From the NCBI RefSeq assembly GCF_030035675.1, contig NC_084492.1, forward strand, positions 29,553,761 through 29,617,760: DNA of 64,000 nt, written 5' to 3'. Source of the stretch: Rhineura floridana. Taxonomy: Eukaryota; Chordata; Lepidosauria; Squamata; Rhineuridae. This document shows positions 22,910 to 34,611 of this stretch, in pieces (the first letter of the stretch is position 1; each line of letters begins with the position of its first letter). The notes beneath the pieces are model-generated. The model saw nothing but the letters and a program-made list of their open reading frames with translations. It was not told where the DNA came from and did not search any database. The translations under genes were made by a program, and so were the position numbers.

Positions 22910-23134
22910 CAATCAGGGTTGGATTAAATGTATTCTTGAATGTATGGTGCAATTTATGTGTCCGATAGGGTTAGTCTCATACCCTCCAACATTAGGTTAA
23001 ATCAGGAGTACCCTGGGAGAAGGAGCAGAGCCAACAAATGAAAATATGCAAGACCAGCCAGCTGCAGAGCCACACAGTCTGCCCTGTTGGCTTAAGGCCC
23101 TCTCGCAATGGCTCAGAGGGGCAGAGTTATTGTA

Positions 23135-23590
23135 TTTATTTAACAAAATGTATATAATGCTTGATTGTAATAAAATCTCCAAGTGGTTTACAAAAATTAA
23201 AAACATTACATTTATTTTAAAAAGACAGTTAAAAACAGTTATTTAGAAACATTTACAAGATCATTAAAATCAACAGTAAACTGAAAAAGGGATTAAAACA
23301 TATGCCACCTTCTACATATTTGGATAGGCTTGCCTACAGGAAAATGTTCTGAGAAGGAGCTGAAAAGAGCACAGAGGTGACTGCCTGATGGCAATAGGCA
23401 GAGAGTTCCAAAGAATAAGTGGTGCACCACTAAAAGACCAATTACTTGCAAGTGTAGAATGAGTTTTATGTGGTACCTGTAACAGTGCCAGCTCTGCAGA
23501 TTGATTGGATGCTTATGGAGTAAGGCAATCCAACAAAGTTCTCAGTCTATGCATTTGGTTGGCTGCAAGATATGACCACAGAGGGTCACA
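23135..23590 (-). mobile_element. L2-like LINE 3' region
   Basis: aatctccaagtggtttacaa, aaaaacagttatttagaaac, aggcagagagttccaaagaa. Same type of sequence as the 61050 region; orientation inferred from the A/T-rich low end. Confidence 0.65.
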
Positions 23591-23984
23591 ATCAGGGCTG
23601 GATTAAAGTCTTTGTAGCTCCAGGCACTTTCATAATCATACCATCCCTCCAAGGTAGATCCATAGATAAATAGTTGCATAATTGTATAGGTACCATAATC
23701 ATAGATATATATACACAAGTATGCTGCTGCTAGAGTCTAGTCAGTTTCCAGCATATTGTATGAGGGAGGAGACATATGAATCTTCACCTCTGTGAGCAAC
23801 CTAGAAGACAGGAAGATACTTTGAAGAGCTAGCAGCTTTGAGGGAGGTTCTAGGCACTGGGCCTAGTGTGCCTAATGAAAAATCCAGCCCTGGGCACATT
23901 TCCAACATTGCAGGGGCATGCCCCTCAGAAAGGAATGCCAGAGAATTCCGTTGAAAACAATAAAGGAAGTGGAGGTTATTTTTG

Positions 23985-24175
23985 TTTTTTTATTTATTAC
24001 ATTTATATCCTACTTTATCCCTCCAAGCAGCTCAAGATGGCACACATGGTTTCTCCTCCTCCCTATTTTATCCTCACAACAACCTTGTAAGGTAGGCTAG
24101 GCTGAGTGGAGGATTTGAACCCTGGACTCCCAGGTCCTAGTCCAACACTCTAACAACTACACCACACTGGCTCAT
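23985..24175 (-). mobile_element. tRNA-derived SINE (non-Bov-B tail), reverse
   Basis: Reverse copy of the same SINE: tail at the low end (tattacatttatatcctac), box B complement ggatttgaaccctgg, head complement cactacaccacactggc-like at 24158-24174. Confidence 0.85.
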
Positions 24176-24384
24176 TGAAATTTGCATGTTTGTCTGTGGT
24201 CAGGAATGGAAATTAGCCAAGTGAATATGATCAGTATTCATTCATATCGTTGTTGGTTTTTACAGTCCTCCAATGGTATGTAATGCATGTTTTCTTTTTA
24301 CATTGTTTTGACATTTCCTTTACATTGAAATGAATGTAAGTAATGTAAGTTACACAAATACTTTAAGTTACGTAAGTTACATAA

Positions 24385-24965
24385 CTTAACTACATAGTGG
24401 CAGAAGTGTAGCCATCCAGGGTCTTAGGGTGTGTGTGTCTTAAACCCTTTACTTTTTTTGGAGCCAAATCCCAGCAGGGTCCCTATGTCTCCAGCATTCT
24501 ATGAGCCAATCAGCATGAAAAGGGAGTGTGTTGACCACTGAGAAGAGTCCTCTAACTTGCTTCCTTTCCTTTCCTGCTGATTGCAGCCAACCAGAGTGAA
24601 AGGTGTTCCTATTAGCTCCTATGTCAAAAGCCAAGTTGTAGAGAGTGAGAATTCTGTAATTGCAGAAGAAGAGACTGTGAAGCCTGATGATAGCATCCCA
24701 TCTACATCATCAAGCAGTTTGGTAGCAGCAGGAGATAAACGTGTAGACACTGAATTCCATAATTCAAGCCGTATCTCTGACAGTGAAAAAGGACAGTCAA
24801 ATGGTGACAGTGATAGAGAAGCAAAAAGCAGCATTCAAGCCTGATCAGATTATTCTATAATCTTAGAAGGTTGTATAATCTTAGAAGGTAGTGTGCCTAT
24901 GAGGGGGTATGGCTGTGACTATCATGAAGAGACCCTGCACTTCCGAATTTGCTGCTACACTACTG
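24385..24965 (+). mobile_element. worn DNA element with a coding-like block
   Basis: Ends agtggcagaagtgtagcca and (complement) agtagtgtagcagc suggest inverted repeats. Inside, 24584-24841 stays open for 86 codons, is Ser/Glu/Asp-rich (SESENSVIAEEE-like, IPSTSSSSLVAAG) and follows a splice-acceptor-like ttcctgctgattgcag. The right edge recurs at 19375-19470 (ttcaaaatttaccactacac). Possibly the remains of a transposase N-terminus; not identified. Confidence 0.4.
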
Positions 24966-25044
24966 CATTCATCTGGACAGCGAGATGAATAATGCAGCAT
25001 TTGGTAGAAACCAAACAGCTGTAGAATGGAAACAGTGCTACTTG

Positions 25045-26185
25045 TGATTGAGAGCTTATCCACATGGAAGCATAACTTTGTGGTAAAGATGCTGTTTTTA
25101 CCTCCGTTTTCTGTTTGCACCGTCCACAGTAAGGGCTCAATGCCAGCTGCAAACACAGTGTTTTCTAGTTACACTTGAGGGGAAGCATCAATCACAGTTT
25201 CCCTCTAATTTAACATTTCCACTCCCTCTGGTTACCTGGCAACTGAGCATGCTCAGTTTGTTCTACCAGTAAGTTTCATTTTTAAAAAACAACAACCCGG
25301 AAGTGCAATTATTTGTATTTTCACTGGTACAATACAGCTGAAATACAAATCTTTGTTTGAGCAGTGTTATGATTTTGTGCACAAGTTAGGAGGAAAAGAA
25401 AAATAAGGCACCATTTACAGCAACATAAAAAAGGCTTGCAGAATGGGAGAGAGCAGCAGAAGTTTCTCTTCAGCCCACAGGAAATGAAATGAAAGAAGGG
25501 AGGAGGAGGGAGTGGGTGTGGACAGAGGAACAATTGACACACCCACCTAAAAGCATCGGAGCAAAGCATCTGCACGCCCTAGAAACTGTGTGATAGCTTC
25601 TGTTTGCCAGTAACATAATAATAATAATAATAATAATTTAATTTTTAGGCCGCCTATCTAGCCGAAGCCACTCTAGGCGGCGTACATATTAAATTCAATA
25701 AAATACAAAATACAGTAAATACAATAAATACAATAAAATACAAATAATCATCAGTGACAGAATAGCAGCAATTGTAATACATAGCAGCGGGGATTGAGTA
25801 TATAATTAGCCCATCCCGATAGTCTCAAAGGCCTGACCAAACAGCCAAGTTTTTAATGCTCGGCGGAAGGTATCCAGGGAAGGGGCATGTCAAAGATCGA
25901 ATGGGAGGGAATTCCAGAGAGTGGGGGCCGCCACCGAAAAAGCCCTCTCTCTAGTCCCCACCAACCTAGCTACCAACCTAGCTTTTGTTGGTGGGATTGA
26001 GAGAAGGCCCTGCGTGGCGGATCTTGTCGGGCGGCATAGTTGGTGACGCTGGAGGTGCTCCTTCAGATAAACCGAGCCGAAACCATACAGGGATTTAATG
26101 GATCATGTGAACCATGCAAATTAAAAGAGGATGTGAGTAGCACCAGCCACACAGTAAACCCCTGTGTAGGTGTGCCCTAATACAG
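25045..26185. mobile_element. repeat family J, second copy, split by a LINE
   Basis: Same interior order as the 11101 copy (ggcaactgagcatgctcag, ggagtgggtgtggacagagg, tttgccagtaacat). It breaks at 25616 for the LINE 3' region, then resumes at 26105 as catgtgaaccatgcaaatta and ends gtgtaggtgtgccctaatac. Confidence 0.82.
25616..26104 (-). mobile_element. L2/CR1-like LINE 3' region, nested in repeat J
   Basis: Begins with the (aat)n tail at 25616-25640, then ggccgcctatctagccgaag, gggagggaattccagagagt and ccatacagggatttaatgg, typical of squamate L2-type 3' regions in reverse. Its ends touch repeat J on both sides. Confidence 0.83.
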
Positions 26186-26189
26186 GTTG

Positions 26190-27790
26190 GAATGGAAATC
26201 ACTGTTTTCTTACATTCCTGTCTTCAGAAAGCATCAGTTGCACATTGCAGATGGAGAAATGACATTTCAGAAGATGTTGGGGCTCAATGGTTTATTATAA
26301 TTACTATATGTTACATTTAACTGGGAACATTTACCTTCGTAAAGGTACTCACAAAAATCTACTGTATTAGTTACGGATATACTAGAATTCTGTGTATTTT
26401 GGATTTGGTAGCATATTTTCCATTAATTCGCTTATTCTCTATAATTGAGGATTGGATTTTTATGTAGCAATTTTCCACGGCTGTTTTCAAAAATGGATTT
26501 TTTTTAAAAAAAACTGCCTCTAAAATATAGATATTAAGAACAATATTGTTATCGATATTTCCTTTCATTTACTGATATTTCCTTTGAAATTATCTGTATT
26601 AATATCAATATATTTTGAGAGGGGAAAACGGATTGATAAAAGCAGCAGCTAGCAGACAAAGGGTGTGCCTTGTGTATATCGCTTCCTGCCCTGACTCTAG
26701 ATACCTTGTGAGTCAAAGAAATGGCTCCCACCTGCAACCAAGAATTTGATCACTAGTTCCAGTAATTGTACTTTGCACATGCTCTCTGCTCCCAAATTTG
26801 CCAAAATGTCCCCCAACTTTGTAACATGTTAAGAGACTGGCAACATGTGTGTGTGTGAGTGAGTGAGTGACTGAGAGAGAGAGAGAGATCATTTGGGTTC
26901 AGCTGATCGTATTAGCTAAGGTCTAAAGCAGCAACATTTCCTACTGGACCTTCAAACCTTTCAAATTGCTATCTGTGTTTGTGGCTAAATGCTCCCCACT
27001 TGCCCTAGGAGGAAAAAAAACCCACACTACAGTAGCTTTGCCTGGAACTGATTAACTTTTCCGTTAGCTTCTGGTCTGTTGGTTTTTCCAGGTTCAAAAG
27101 CCCTGTACCACTGCCAGCAAAGTCACAGCATTATCACATTATCACTGGGGATCAATGTACAATTTAACCTCTAGAAATACTTCTCTAAAACCCTTGCTTT
27201 CCCATGAACACTCTTGAGCATGCTCTTAATTATGTCTGTGACTAATTTTAACAAGTTAGATATTAATCCAACATCCCTATATAATATTTTCTCCCCCAGC
27301 TGATTTAGAACTTCAGGAACCCTTTGGGCTGTAATACTTGAAGATTGTTTAAAGAACTGGCATACAGCAGCAGTTGTATGAAATTTCACATTCTCCGGCT
27401 GAGACAGTTTCATCGCCCTGGTAAAAGAGACCAGCCTCTCTCTATCAACCACCTGTAAGATGACACCCTTTTACACTGGTTTCCTCCCTCTCCAAAACGC
27501 GCTAAATAATTGTAATGCAGTTCAGTTGCAAAATGATCTTCACAGCTTGATCTTCAAAGAGGTTTTTTTTTGTTGATAGTGTTTTTTGTGTGATCTTTTA
27601 TAACATGACAGTCCTAGGGCTATTAAATGCAAGACTAGCTTTGGATTAGCGGCCTGATGCTGTCTGAGGTGATAGTGACTCATAGTAGGAACCAGTGTTC
27701 CACAGGTGGTCATAGAGAGAAGCATTGCTAGGGAATACCAAGCAAGGAATATAAACCTAGCAGAGCAACCATTTTGAGTAACTCTTGTTT
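26190..27790. other. no recognised feature apart from one microsatellite
   Basis: AT-rich, repeat-poor. Open frames are short. The minus-strand frame at 27171-27452 has no known domain. Confidence 0.4.
26847..26890. repeat. compound microsatellite (GT)n(GAGT)n(GA)n
   Basis: gt units, then gtga units, then ga units. Confidence 0.93.
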
Positions 27791-27796
27791 GTAAGG

Positions 27797-28000
27797 CCGC
27801 ATCCGCATTATACATTTAAAGCAGTGTCATACCACTTTAAACAGCCACGGCTTCCCCCAAAGCATCCTGGGAACCAGTAGTTTGTAGGGGTGCTAAAAGT
27901 TGTTAAGAGATCCTTGTTCTCCTCACATAGCTACAATTCCCAGAGTATCCTGGGAAGAGGCATGGGTTGTTAAACCACTCTGAGAATTGTAGAAAATAAA
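27797..28000. mobile_element. palindromic MITE, family A, right end lost
   Basis: Left end gccgcatccgcattatacat, arm acggcttcccccaaagcatc; the sequence leaves the family after ttaaaccactctgagaattg. Confidence 0.8.
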
Positions 28001-28009
28001 GGACGGTTT

Positions 28010-28115
28010 TCAGTGCTAGTCCAACTCAGTGTAAACCCACTGAAGTTAACGGACACAACTAATCTAAGCTCATTAATTTCAATGGGTCTGCTCTAAGTAG
28101 GACTTCGTTGAATAC
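28010..28115. mobile_element. short palindromic repeat, family H
   Basis: gtgctagtccaactcagtgt, acacaactaatctaagctca, caatgggtctgctctaagta. Confidence 0.68.
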
Positions 28116-28129
28116 AACCCATACTCTTC

Positions 28130-28575
28130 CCTGCTCAGAGGCCCTGTTATCTGCATTACTCCATTTGGCACATTTGGGAGCTAAGTCCTGGTCTTGAAAC
28201 CAGCTCCTGGGATTTCTACATGCCAATCACTGGCTCAGATCCAGCCTGGAGGACAACTTAAAACCCTTTCTATCCTTACTTGGGTATTAAGAGCAGCAGG
28301 AGGGGTCTTCTTGGTAGTTCTGACACCCTCAGACGGTTGGGCGATGGTGGCCCAGGAGAGGACTTTCTCTGTGGTAGTCCTCCCTGCAGGGGTGCTTCTG
28401 GCACCTTCACTGTACAATTTTTGGCAAATGCTAAAGACACACTTCTTTACCCCGCCTTGGCACTTGAGATGTATATTTTCAGGATCCACCATGCTCTTGT
28501 GAATGTAATGTGCTTTAACTGTTTTTCACACTATTAAATTTCTGTAACCTACCCTGGGACCAACTAGTGGTGGGC
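28130..28575 (+). mobile_element. L2/CR1-like LINE 3' tail
   Basis: gaggactttctctgtggtag, gcaaatgctaaagacacact and aacctaccctgggacc are in the order seen in the other LINE tails. The 102-codon open frame here is antisense-like noise within it. Confidence 0.7.
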
Positions 28576-28579
28576 AATT

Positions 28580-29320
28580 TCATCATCATCAGCAACAAAT
28601 TCTCCCTAGATTCTCTCTACTGCATCTCTCATTTCTCAAGCTAGAATGTTTTGGATGACATTTCTGTTCCTTTCTCTGCCCCCTTTTCTTCCCTGATTCT
28701 CCTCCTCCTCCTCCTTTCTCTTTTAAAATGAGGAGTTAGCCTCTTCCTGCCCCCTCTCTTTCCCCTTTCCTCTTCTCATTTCTATATGATTTGACTCGTA
28801 TATATTTTATAGTACCAGAGGCTGTCACTTTGCAGGCATCCTGCTGTGCAAATTGCCCTTCGCAGAGAAAGGTCTTCCTGTCAATGGCAGAGAAGAGGTG
28901 TCAGCAACCTCTCAGGAGACTTTAAAAACTCATGAGTTGGCAAATCAGCAGGCATCCGTGTGCACTTCTGGATCCGCCCCTAAAATTAGCTCCTATCTGG
29001 TATCAAAGGAGCTTTAAAAAAAGCACAAAAGGAATAATGGGGCCTAGAGGCTGTGTTTCAAGTCAACAGACAAGTCTGTGGTGTTTGCCTTCCACTAAAA
29101 AAATATTTTAAAAAAATGAAATTAAAATACTAACACCAGCATTTTGCTCATTTTCTTGTGTTTTTTTGTCTTATTTTTCTTGTTCTCTTTAAAAAACAAC
29201 ACAGATTGATTGTCAAGGCAACAAGTTTGCAGAATATTCCCTCATGCTAGGGATCAATGTGCCCTCATACTATGCTCTTGGTGCTTGTGTGGGGTTTCCA
29301 AAGAATGAGACTCGTCCCTC
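28580..29320. other. no recognised feature
   Basis: Pyrimidine-rich tract at 28620-28780, then unassigned sequence. Confidence 0.45.
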
Positions 29321-29324
29321 TGCG

Positions 29325-29465
29325 ACAAGAATGGGGAACATGTGCCCCTCCAGATGTCACTGGACTCCAACACCCATCAGCCCCAAAAGCACAACCAATG
29401 GTCCAGCTACCAGGATGATGTGAGTTGGAGTTGGCTACATCTAGAGTGCCATAGTTTCATCGTCC
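29325..29465. mobile_element. hAT MITE, family C
   Basis: Ends aatggggaacatgtgcccct / gagtgccatagtttcatcgt, with centre ccaacacccatcagcccc and partner gatgtgagttggagttggc. No clear target duplication. Confidence 0.75.
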
Positions 29466-29504
29466 CTGCTTTATGAACATTGGGTTGTATCTGACTAAGG
29501 CCTT

Positions 29505-29797
29505 ATCTGTGCTATACATTTAAAGCAGTATCATATCACTTTGAACTGTCATGGCTTTCCCCAAAGAATCCTGGGAACTGTAGTTTGTTACAGGTACTGA
29601 CTGTTGTTAGAAGACCCCTGTCCCCTTCATAGAGTTACAATTCTCAGAGTTCTCTGGGAAGAGGGATTGATTGTAAACTATCTCCTAACAACTATCAGCA
29701 CTCTTAACAAACTATAGTTCCCAGGATTCTTTGGGGGAAGCCATGACTGTTTAAAGTGGTTTAATACTACTTTAAATGCGTAGTGCAGATGAGACCT
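29505..29797. mobile_element. palindromic MITE, family A, full length
   Basis: About 290 bp with both ends (ccttatctgtgctatacatt, gcgtagtgcagatgagacct), both arms, and the central loop. With the 1738 copy it is the best example of the family. Confidence 0.87.
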
Positions 29798-30063
29798 GAG
29801 TCATGCTTAGAGCAGATCCACTGAAATCAAAGCACATGATTGATGTAAGTCCATTGATTTCAGTGCATATGCTTTGATAATGACATTTTATCAGCAGAGG
29901 AGGAGGACAGTCATTGTCTTGGTTGGTTGGTTGGTTGGTTTAACATGGCTTTGCTCCTTCTCCTGTGCCTTTAACATCAGGCTGATACACAGAAATTTAG
30001 CAGAGGTGTTTTTTTTTTTTCCAGGCATGAAGAGAGTTTAGGGAGGACTAACAATGATCATTC

Positions 30064-30512
30064 AGACCATGGTATTCCCGATCTCTATGTAGGGATGTGA
30101 AAGGTGAACAGTAAAAAAAGCAGATAAGAGAAAAATAAACTCATTTGAAATATGGTGTTGGAGGAGAGCTTTGTGGATACCATGGACTGCGAAAAAGACA
30201 AATAATTGGGTGTTAGAACAAATTAAACCAGAACTATCACTAGAAGCTAAAATGATGAAACTGAGGTTATCATACTTTGGACACATAATGAGAAGACCAG
30301 ATTCACTAGAAAATACAATAATGCTGGGGAAAACAGAAGTGAGTAGAAAAAGAGGAAGGCCAAGCAAGCGATGGATTGATTCCATAAAGGAAGCCACAGA
30401 CCTGAACTTGCAAGATCTGAACAGGGTGGTTCACGACAGATGTTCTTGGAGGTCACTGATTCATGGGGTCGCCATAAGTCGTAATCGACTTGAAGGCACA
30501 TAACAACAACAA
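30064..30512 (+). mobile_element. Bov-B LINE 3' end
   Basis: The last about 110 codons of Bov-B ORF2 are open in one frame (30171-30503): MWIPWTAKKTNNWVLEQI, then SYFGHIMRRPDSLENT, GRPSKRWIDSIKEATDLN and WRSLIHGVAISRNRLEGT before the stop. The 3' UTR is minimal and contains the tail sequence tcgccataagtcgtaatcga, ending in (aac)n. The tail matches the ends of the SINEs at 33388, 41631 and 58147, as expected if Bov-B machinery mobilised them. It is 5'-truncated, the usual fate of LINE copies, and one of the better preserved Bov-B pieces in the window. Confidence 0.93.
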
Positions 30513-30513
30513 C

Positions 30514-30565
30514 AATTGTGATTAACAAAACAGAGGTTAATCCCTCTGTTTTGTTAATCACAATT
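30514..30565. repeat. perfect 23-bp inverted repeat (hairpin)
   Basis: Arms at 30514-30536 and 30543-30565 are exact complements (aattgtgattaacaaaacag + agg) around the 6-base loop ttaatc. It begins in the (aac)n end of the Bov-B copy at 30064. No other copy is seen. Confidence 0.9.
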
Positions 30566-30639
30566 ACGTGTGTTGCAAAAAATGAGGTGCTATGGGTGCC
30601 AGCACAAAATGGCTACTATAGGCAGCAAAAAAGAGGTTA

Positions 30640-30912
30640 CAGCAGTGGAAGCCAGCCCATTAGGGCAAATGGGACAGTGCCCCACCAACCTTATTCTTGA
30701 TTCCTCCAAGACCACCTGCCTTCATACTTGCATCCAGTCCAGAGGGTGGCCCTGGCTGTCTGCTTCAGTTTTGGCTTTGTAGAACTTCCAGGGAGGAGTA
30801 GGGGGACAAAAGCAGAATTGGTGGGCTCCACCTGTCCCTGGCTCTCCCTATGGCTGCCCTCCCTGGCTACCACCCCAACTCTCAATGGGCACCAGCCACC
30901 ATGGTGTGATGG
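30640..30912 (+). mobile_element. repeat family L
   Basis: cagtggaagccagcccatta, ccagagggtggccctggctg, gctttgtagaacttccaggg and the edge caatgggcaccagccacc. Copies at 10963, 44430 and 56890 share this order. Class not determined. Confidence 0.7.
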
Positions 30913-31554
30913 TACTCCATACCACATGAGTACTGGTACAAAATATCTATCAATCTATGCATGCTCTGTTCTTCCAGGCTAATTGCAAAAATGGAAGCAT
31001 TAAATGTTCCCATGGTTTGAAGCCTCTCCTCCCACACATCTGTTCCCAATCCTTAATAATGTGCTCTCCTCTGTGAGTATAATAGGTTTCCTTATAAAAA
31101 TCCCCCCATAAGATGCTTTGCTTTGTATAATGAGCTTAAAGCCTCTAATGGCCCTCCTTGCTCCAAATTGCTTCAAGTTCCTCTTGCTGCACCATATGTG
31201 GTGTATTAATTTTTCCTGAAGAATTTGAGTTTAATATATCATTTTTAAAGGACATTGTTGAAATCACCAGCTTTCCGACTCCATCCGTGCTACATCTCTC
31301 TGTTCCTCTTCCCCCCACCCCACTGTCCCTCTTGACCTTCCGTGTAATTTGGCCCAGCTGTTGAAGAATTTCTAGAAGGAAGGGATGACCTCTCTGGCAG
31401 GGTCAGGAACATAGGTGTGAAAGAGTCGAGAAGCATGTGTGTAACCCTTAGCTGCCAACTGACCAGGGTGTGGCCTGCTCTTGTGCCCTTCAGTAGCAGT
31501 TTTGATCTGCAGAAATTGGTTTGCAAAGATTTTTATGGCATGGAGATAAGTAGG

Positions 31555-31926
31555 TGATGAACCGTTTTCAGCCTGAGGGCTGCATTCCCTTCTGGACAAT
31601 CTGCCGGGGCCACATGCCAGTGGTGGGCGGGGCCAGAGACAGAAGTGTGTGGAGCAACAAATGAAAATGATACTTTTGTACCATTGTAGTTTCTATTCCC
31701 ACTCATGTACCCCTTTCTGTTCTGCATCCAAGCAAACAGGAGGCATTATCAGAGTCCAATAGAACATTCCAGACAGGCAAAAACATTCAAAAAGGGTATG
31801 AAGTAAGGGTGGTGAGGGGTGTGGCCTGAGGAGAGGGGGTGTGGCCTGGTGACAGTCCCAGGGACCAGATAAAGAGGCCTGGATGGCTACATTTGGCCCA
31901 CGGGCCTGAGATTTCCCTACCCTGTC
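31555..31926 (+). mobile_element. repeat family F, full length
   Basis: gatgaaccgttttcagcctg, gccacatgccagtggtgggc, acattccagacaggcaaaaa, gtgaggggtgtggcctgagg, ggctacatttggcccacggg. The hallmark gtggcctgg is repeated in tandem. Confidence 0.85.
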
Positions 31927-32009
31927 ATAGACTATAGAGCCATGTTGGACAACTATGCTTCTCCTTGGATTTTGGTGTTCCAAATGACAAAGTGTTACAA
32001 TGGAGCCTT

Positions 32010-32318
32010 CCTTTTTCAGCATTTTGCTTTGGAGCATTGGGCATACTCAGGAAGCGACAGCTCTTGGTTCCTTTGCACCTTGTTTCAACTTCAGCAGCAC
32101 GTACCTGTACATCAACCAACCGTATACATAAGCCAACAAAATTTAATTCAGGTACCTGTTCCAGCCAGGCAAAAGAACTCAAGGAGAGTGTGAAGCCAGG
32201 TCCGTGAGGGGTGTGGGTGGGGAGGGATTGTGGCCTGGGGAGAATCCCAAGGGCCAGATTGAGAGGTCTGGAGGGCCGCATGTGCCCCCATGCCTGAGAT
32301 TCCCCACCCTTGGTATAG
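32010..32318 (+). mobile_element. repeat family F, left part worn
   Basis: Right half clear: ttccagccaggcaaaagaac, gtgaggggtgtgggtgggga, ggtctggagggccgcatgtg, ctgagattccccaccc. It follows the 31555 copy in the same orientation. Confidence 0.78.
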
Positions 32319-32689
32319 GAGTCAGGGCTCACAGCATCCAGGTCAAGGGCAATCCATACCTACCAATGAAAGACACCTCAAGCAGAACAGTTCCTATTTA
32401 TTACCGGCTTTATCTAAAAGAGCTCTGTAACTCCCATGGAATATTATCTGTCAGGGAGATATTAAAGACTGGTCTCTAGGCCTGGGCCAAAAATCTGAAA
32501 AGTCAAACTTCAGGCTGCTATTGAGGGTTGGGCTGAGGTGGTGGGTGGGTGTTCATGCGCAACTGCCTTTCCTCTTTTCAATTTTGGGGGTCAAGTTGGA
32601 GAAAACTGTTGAACTCACCAGCTCTCTGACAGCCACCATTTTCTTTCTGTCCAGAATGTCCCTCAGCAGGACCGGCACCTGCCTGTAGG

Positions 32690-33030
32690 GGTCCTCATAG
32701 GCCCACCTGTGTCAGTGGATTAGCACATTCACATGCCTATTACCAAAGATGGCGGGGGGCATGTTGAAACCCTGCCTCCATCTTGGGTATTGGTAAGCCT
32801 GCATGCTAATGTGCTGATAGGGCACCACAGCACTGCAGGAAGTTGTACAGCCAGCCCACACCGGCAGCAGCTTGGCGTGTGTGGCTGTACTGGGTCACAG
32901 GGTGCATGCTCTGCGACCCAATGCTACTGCAGATCACTGAGTGGGAGCTGCACCCACCCAGCTCCAGCAGCAGGGGCTCCTCTCAAACACCAGGAGCCCT
33001 TGCCCAGTGCCCAACCTGGCTGCTCGCTGG
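32690..33030. mobile_element. possible hAT-family relative of the 58402 element
   Basis: Shares gctggtgctgggcctgctcc at its right end and a gcaggggctcctctc-type block before it with the 58402 element. The left end is not clear. Confidence 0.4.
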
Positions 33031-33089
33031 TGCTGGGCCTGCTCCTCAGGAAAAGGACGTCTTAACCTGCTGCTGAAATAACAACAGTG

Positions 33090-33298
33090 TTAAGAACATC
33101 AGAAGAGGCCTGCGGGAGCAGACCAAAGGTCCATCTAGTCTAGCATCCTGTTCGCACAGTGGCCAACCAGATGCCTGTGGGAAGCAGGACCTAAGGCTTA
33201 GACCACTCTCCCCTCCTGTCGTGCCCAGCAACTGGTATTCAAAGGCATACTACCTCTGACAGTAGAGGCAGAACATAGCGATAATGGCTACTGTACTG
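33090..33298 (-). mobile_element. CR1 LINE 3' end
   Basis: Reverse: aagaacatcagaagaggcct, catctagtctagcatcctgt, cagcaactggtattcaaagg, actacctctgacagtagagg. Confidence 0.9.
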
Positions 33299-33387
33299 TC
33301 CTTTCAAACACAATTTCAGTTTATTATGCCTGTTTACCAATCTGAAAGACCTTAGGACAACTTGGCAAGAAGTGTACTTTATACCTA

Positions 33388-33605
33388 TGTGTGGTGTAGT
33401 GGTTAAGGTGTTGGACTACGACCTGGGAAACCAGGATTCGAATCCCCACACAGCGATGAAGCTCACTGGGTGACCTTGAGCCAGTCATTACCTCTCAGCC
33501 TCAGAGGAAGGCAATGGTAAACCACCTCTGAACACCGCTTACCATGAAAACCCTATTCAAAGGGTCGCCATAAGTCAGGATCGACTTGAAGGCAGTCCAT
33601 TTACA
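33388..33605 (+). mobile_element. Sauria-type SINE (tRNA head, Bov-B tail)
   Basis: The tRNA-derived head has a box A-like tggtgtagtgg and a box B-like gattcgaatccc. It is followed by a middle block (ggcaatggtaaaccacct) and a Bov-B 3' tail (tcgccataagtcaggatcga). Head, middle and tail are all present, so this is close to a full-length copy. Confidence 0.9.
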
Positions 33606-34311
33606 TTTCATGGTTTGCAGACATGGGTGAAACATCCTTCCTTATCTGTACAGATGTTAAAGTGCCACAACAACTATGCCGTTCCTCATGTAGAAACTGA
33701 CTCTTCGTTGTCCCAGAAATTTCCTCTCACCATAGAAGATGGGCAGATGAGGAAACAGTCTGTCCAGCCCTTAGCTAAAGGCCGGGTGGGGAGTGGGGGT
33801 AACATGGCTTCAGCAACCACAAGCAGTAACAGCTTCATGCATCCCACTACCAAAGTATAAAAACCTAAGAAGAGCCTGTTGGATCAGGCCAGAGTATAAC
33901 AGTAACCGGTAAAGGAAGTCAGCCCATAGCTGTGGTCTTTTAAGGGCATAAAGATACATCAAGGGGTTGAGGCTTTCCTGGTGCTTGGAAAGTAATGAGC
34001 ATTGCTGAGCTGTAGTGAGTGTGGTGAAACATATCATTTCCTGCAAAGGCAAGGTGATGGCAGGGGGATACAAGGACCCCTCCTCATTCTGCAGAGTGGG
34101 GCCTCGGACGTGTGCCCCAAAGTCCTGGGCTGGTGCTGGAGCAGAGCAAGGGCCCATCGTAGCAAGTCAAAGGCAGGGCGATGTTGGAAACCTGAAACAG
34201 AACCTGGCAGAATCAGGCGAGTCCGATGTGTAGTAGAAATTGGGTGATGATGTGTCCCGCTGTACAGAGAGCAGTATCTGGAGGGCTGCCAGAGGACAGC
34301 AAGACCTCTTG

Positions 34312-34450
34312 TTTCAGGTGTGGGGAACCTTGAGCCCTCTAGATGTTGCTGAACTACAACTTCCATTGGCCCCAGCCAGTATTGCCATTGGTCAGGGGTG
34401 ATGGGTGTTGTAGTTGAACAATATCAGGAGGACCACAACTTCCTCGTCCT
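34312..34450. mobile_element. hAT MITE, family C
   Basis: Ends ttcaggtgtggggaacctt / gaccacaacttcctcgtcc, with arms gctgaactacaacttccatt and gatgggtgttgtagttgaac. Confidence 0.8.
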
Positions 34451-34504
34451 TGAACTAGAATTGACTCACTTTTCAGATCCCATTATTGTTTACCTGATGA
34501 ATTT

Positions 34505-34523
34505 TTATTATTATTATTATTAT

Positions 34524-34561
<38 letters not shown>

Positions 34562-34602
34562 TTTAGACCAGTAACAACTTCATCATCATCATCATCATCA
34601 TG
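34505..34602. repeat. trinucleotide microsatellites (ATT)n, (AGT)n, (ATC)n
   Basis: Three tracts in succession just before a tRNA SINE. Confidence 0.95.
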
Positions 34603-34611
34603 GCCTGGTAG

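Noticed and set aside
33388-33470. tRNA gene
   Set aside because: Box A and B-like motifs are present, but there is no tRNA 3' half and the sequence continues into a SINE body.
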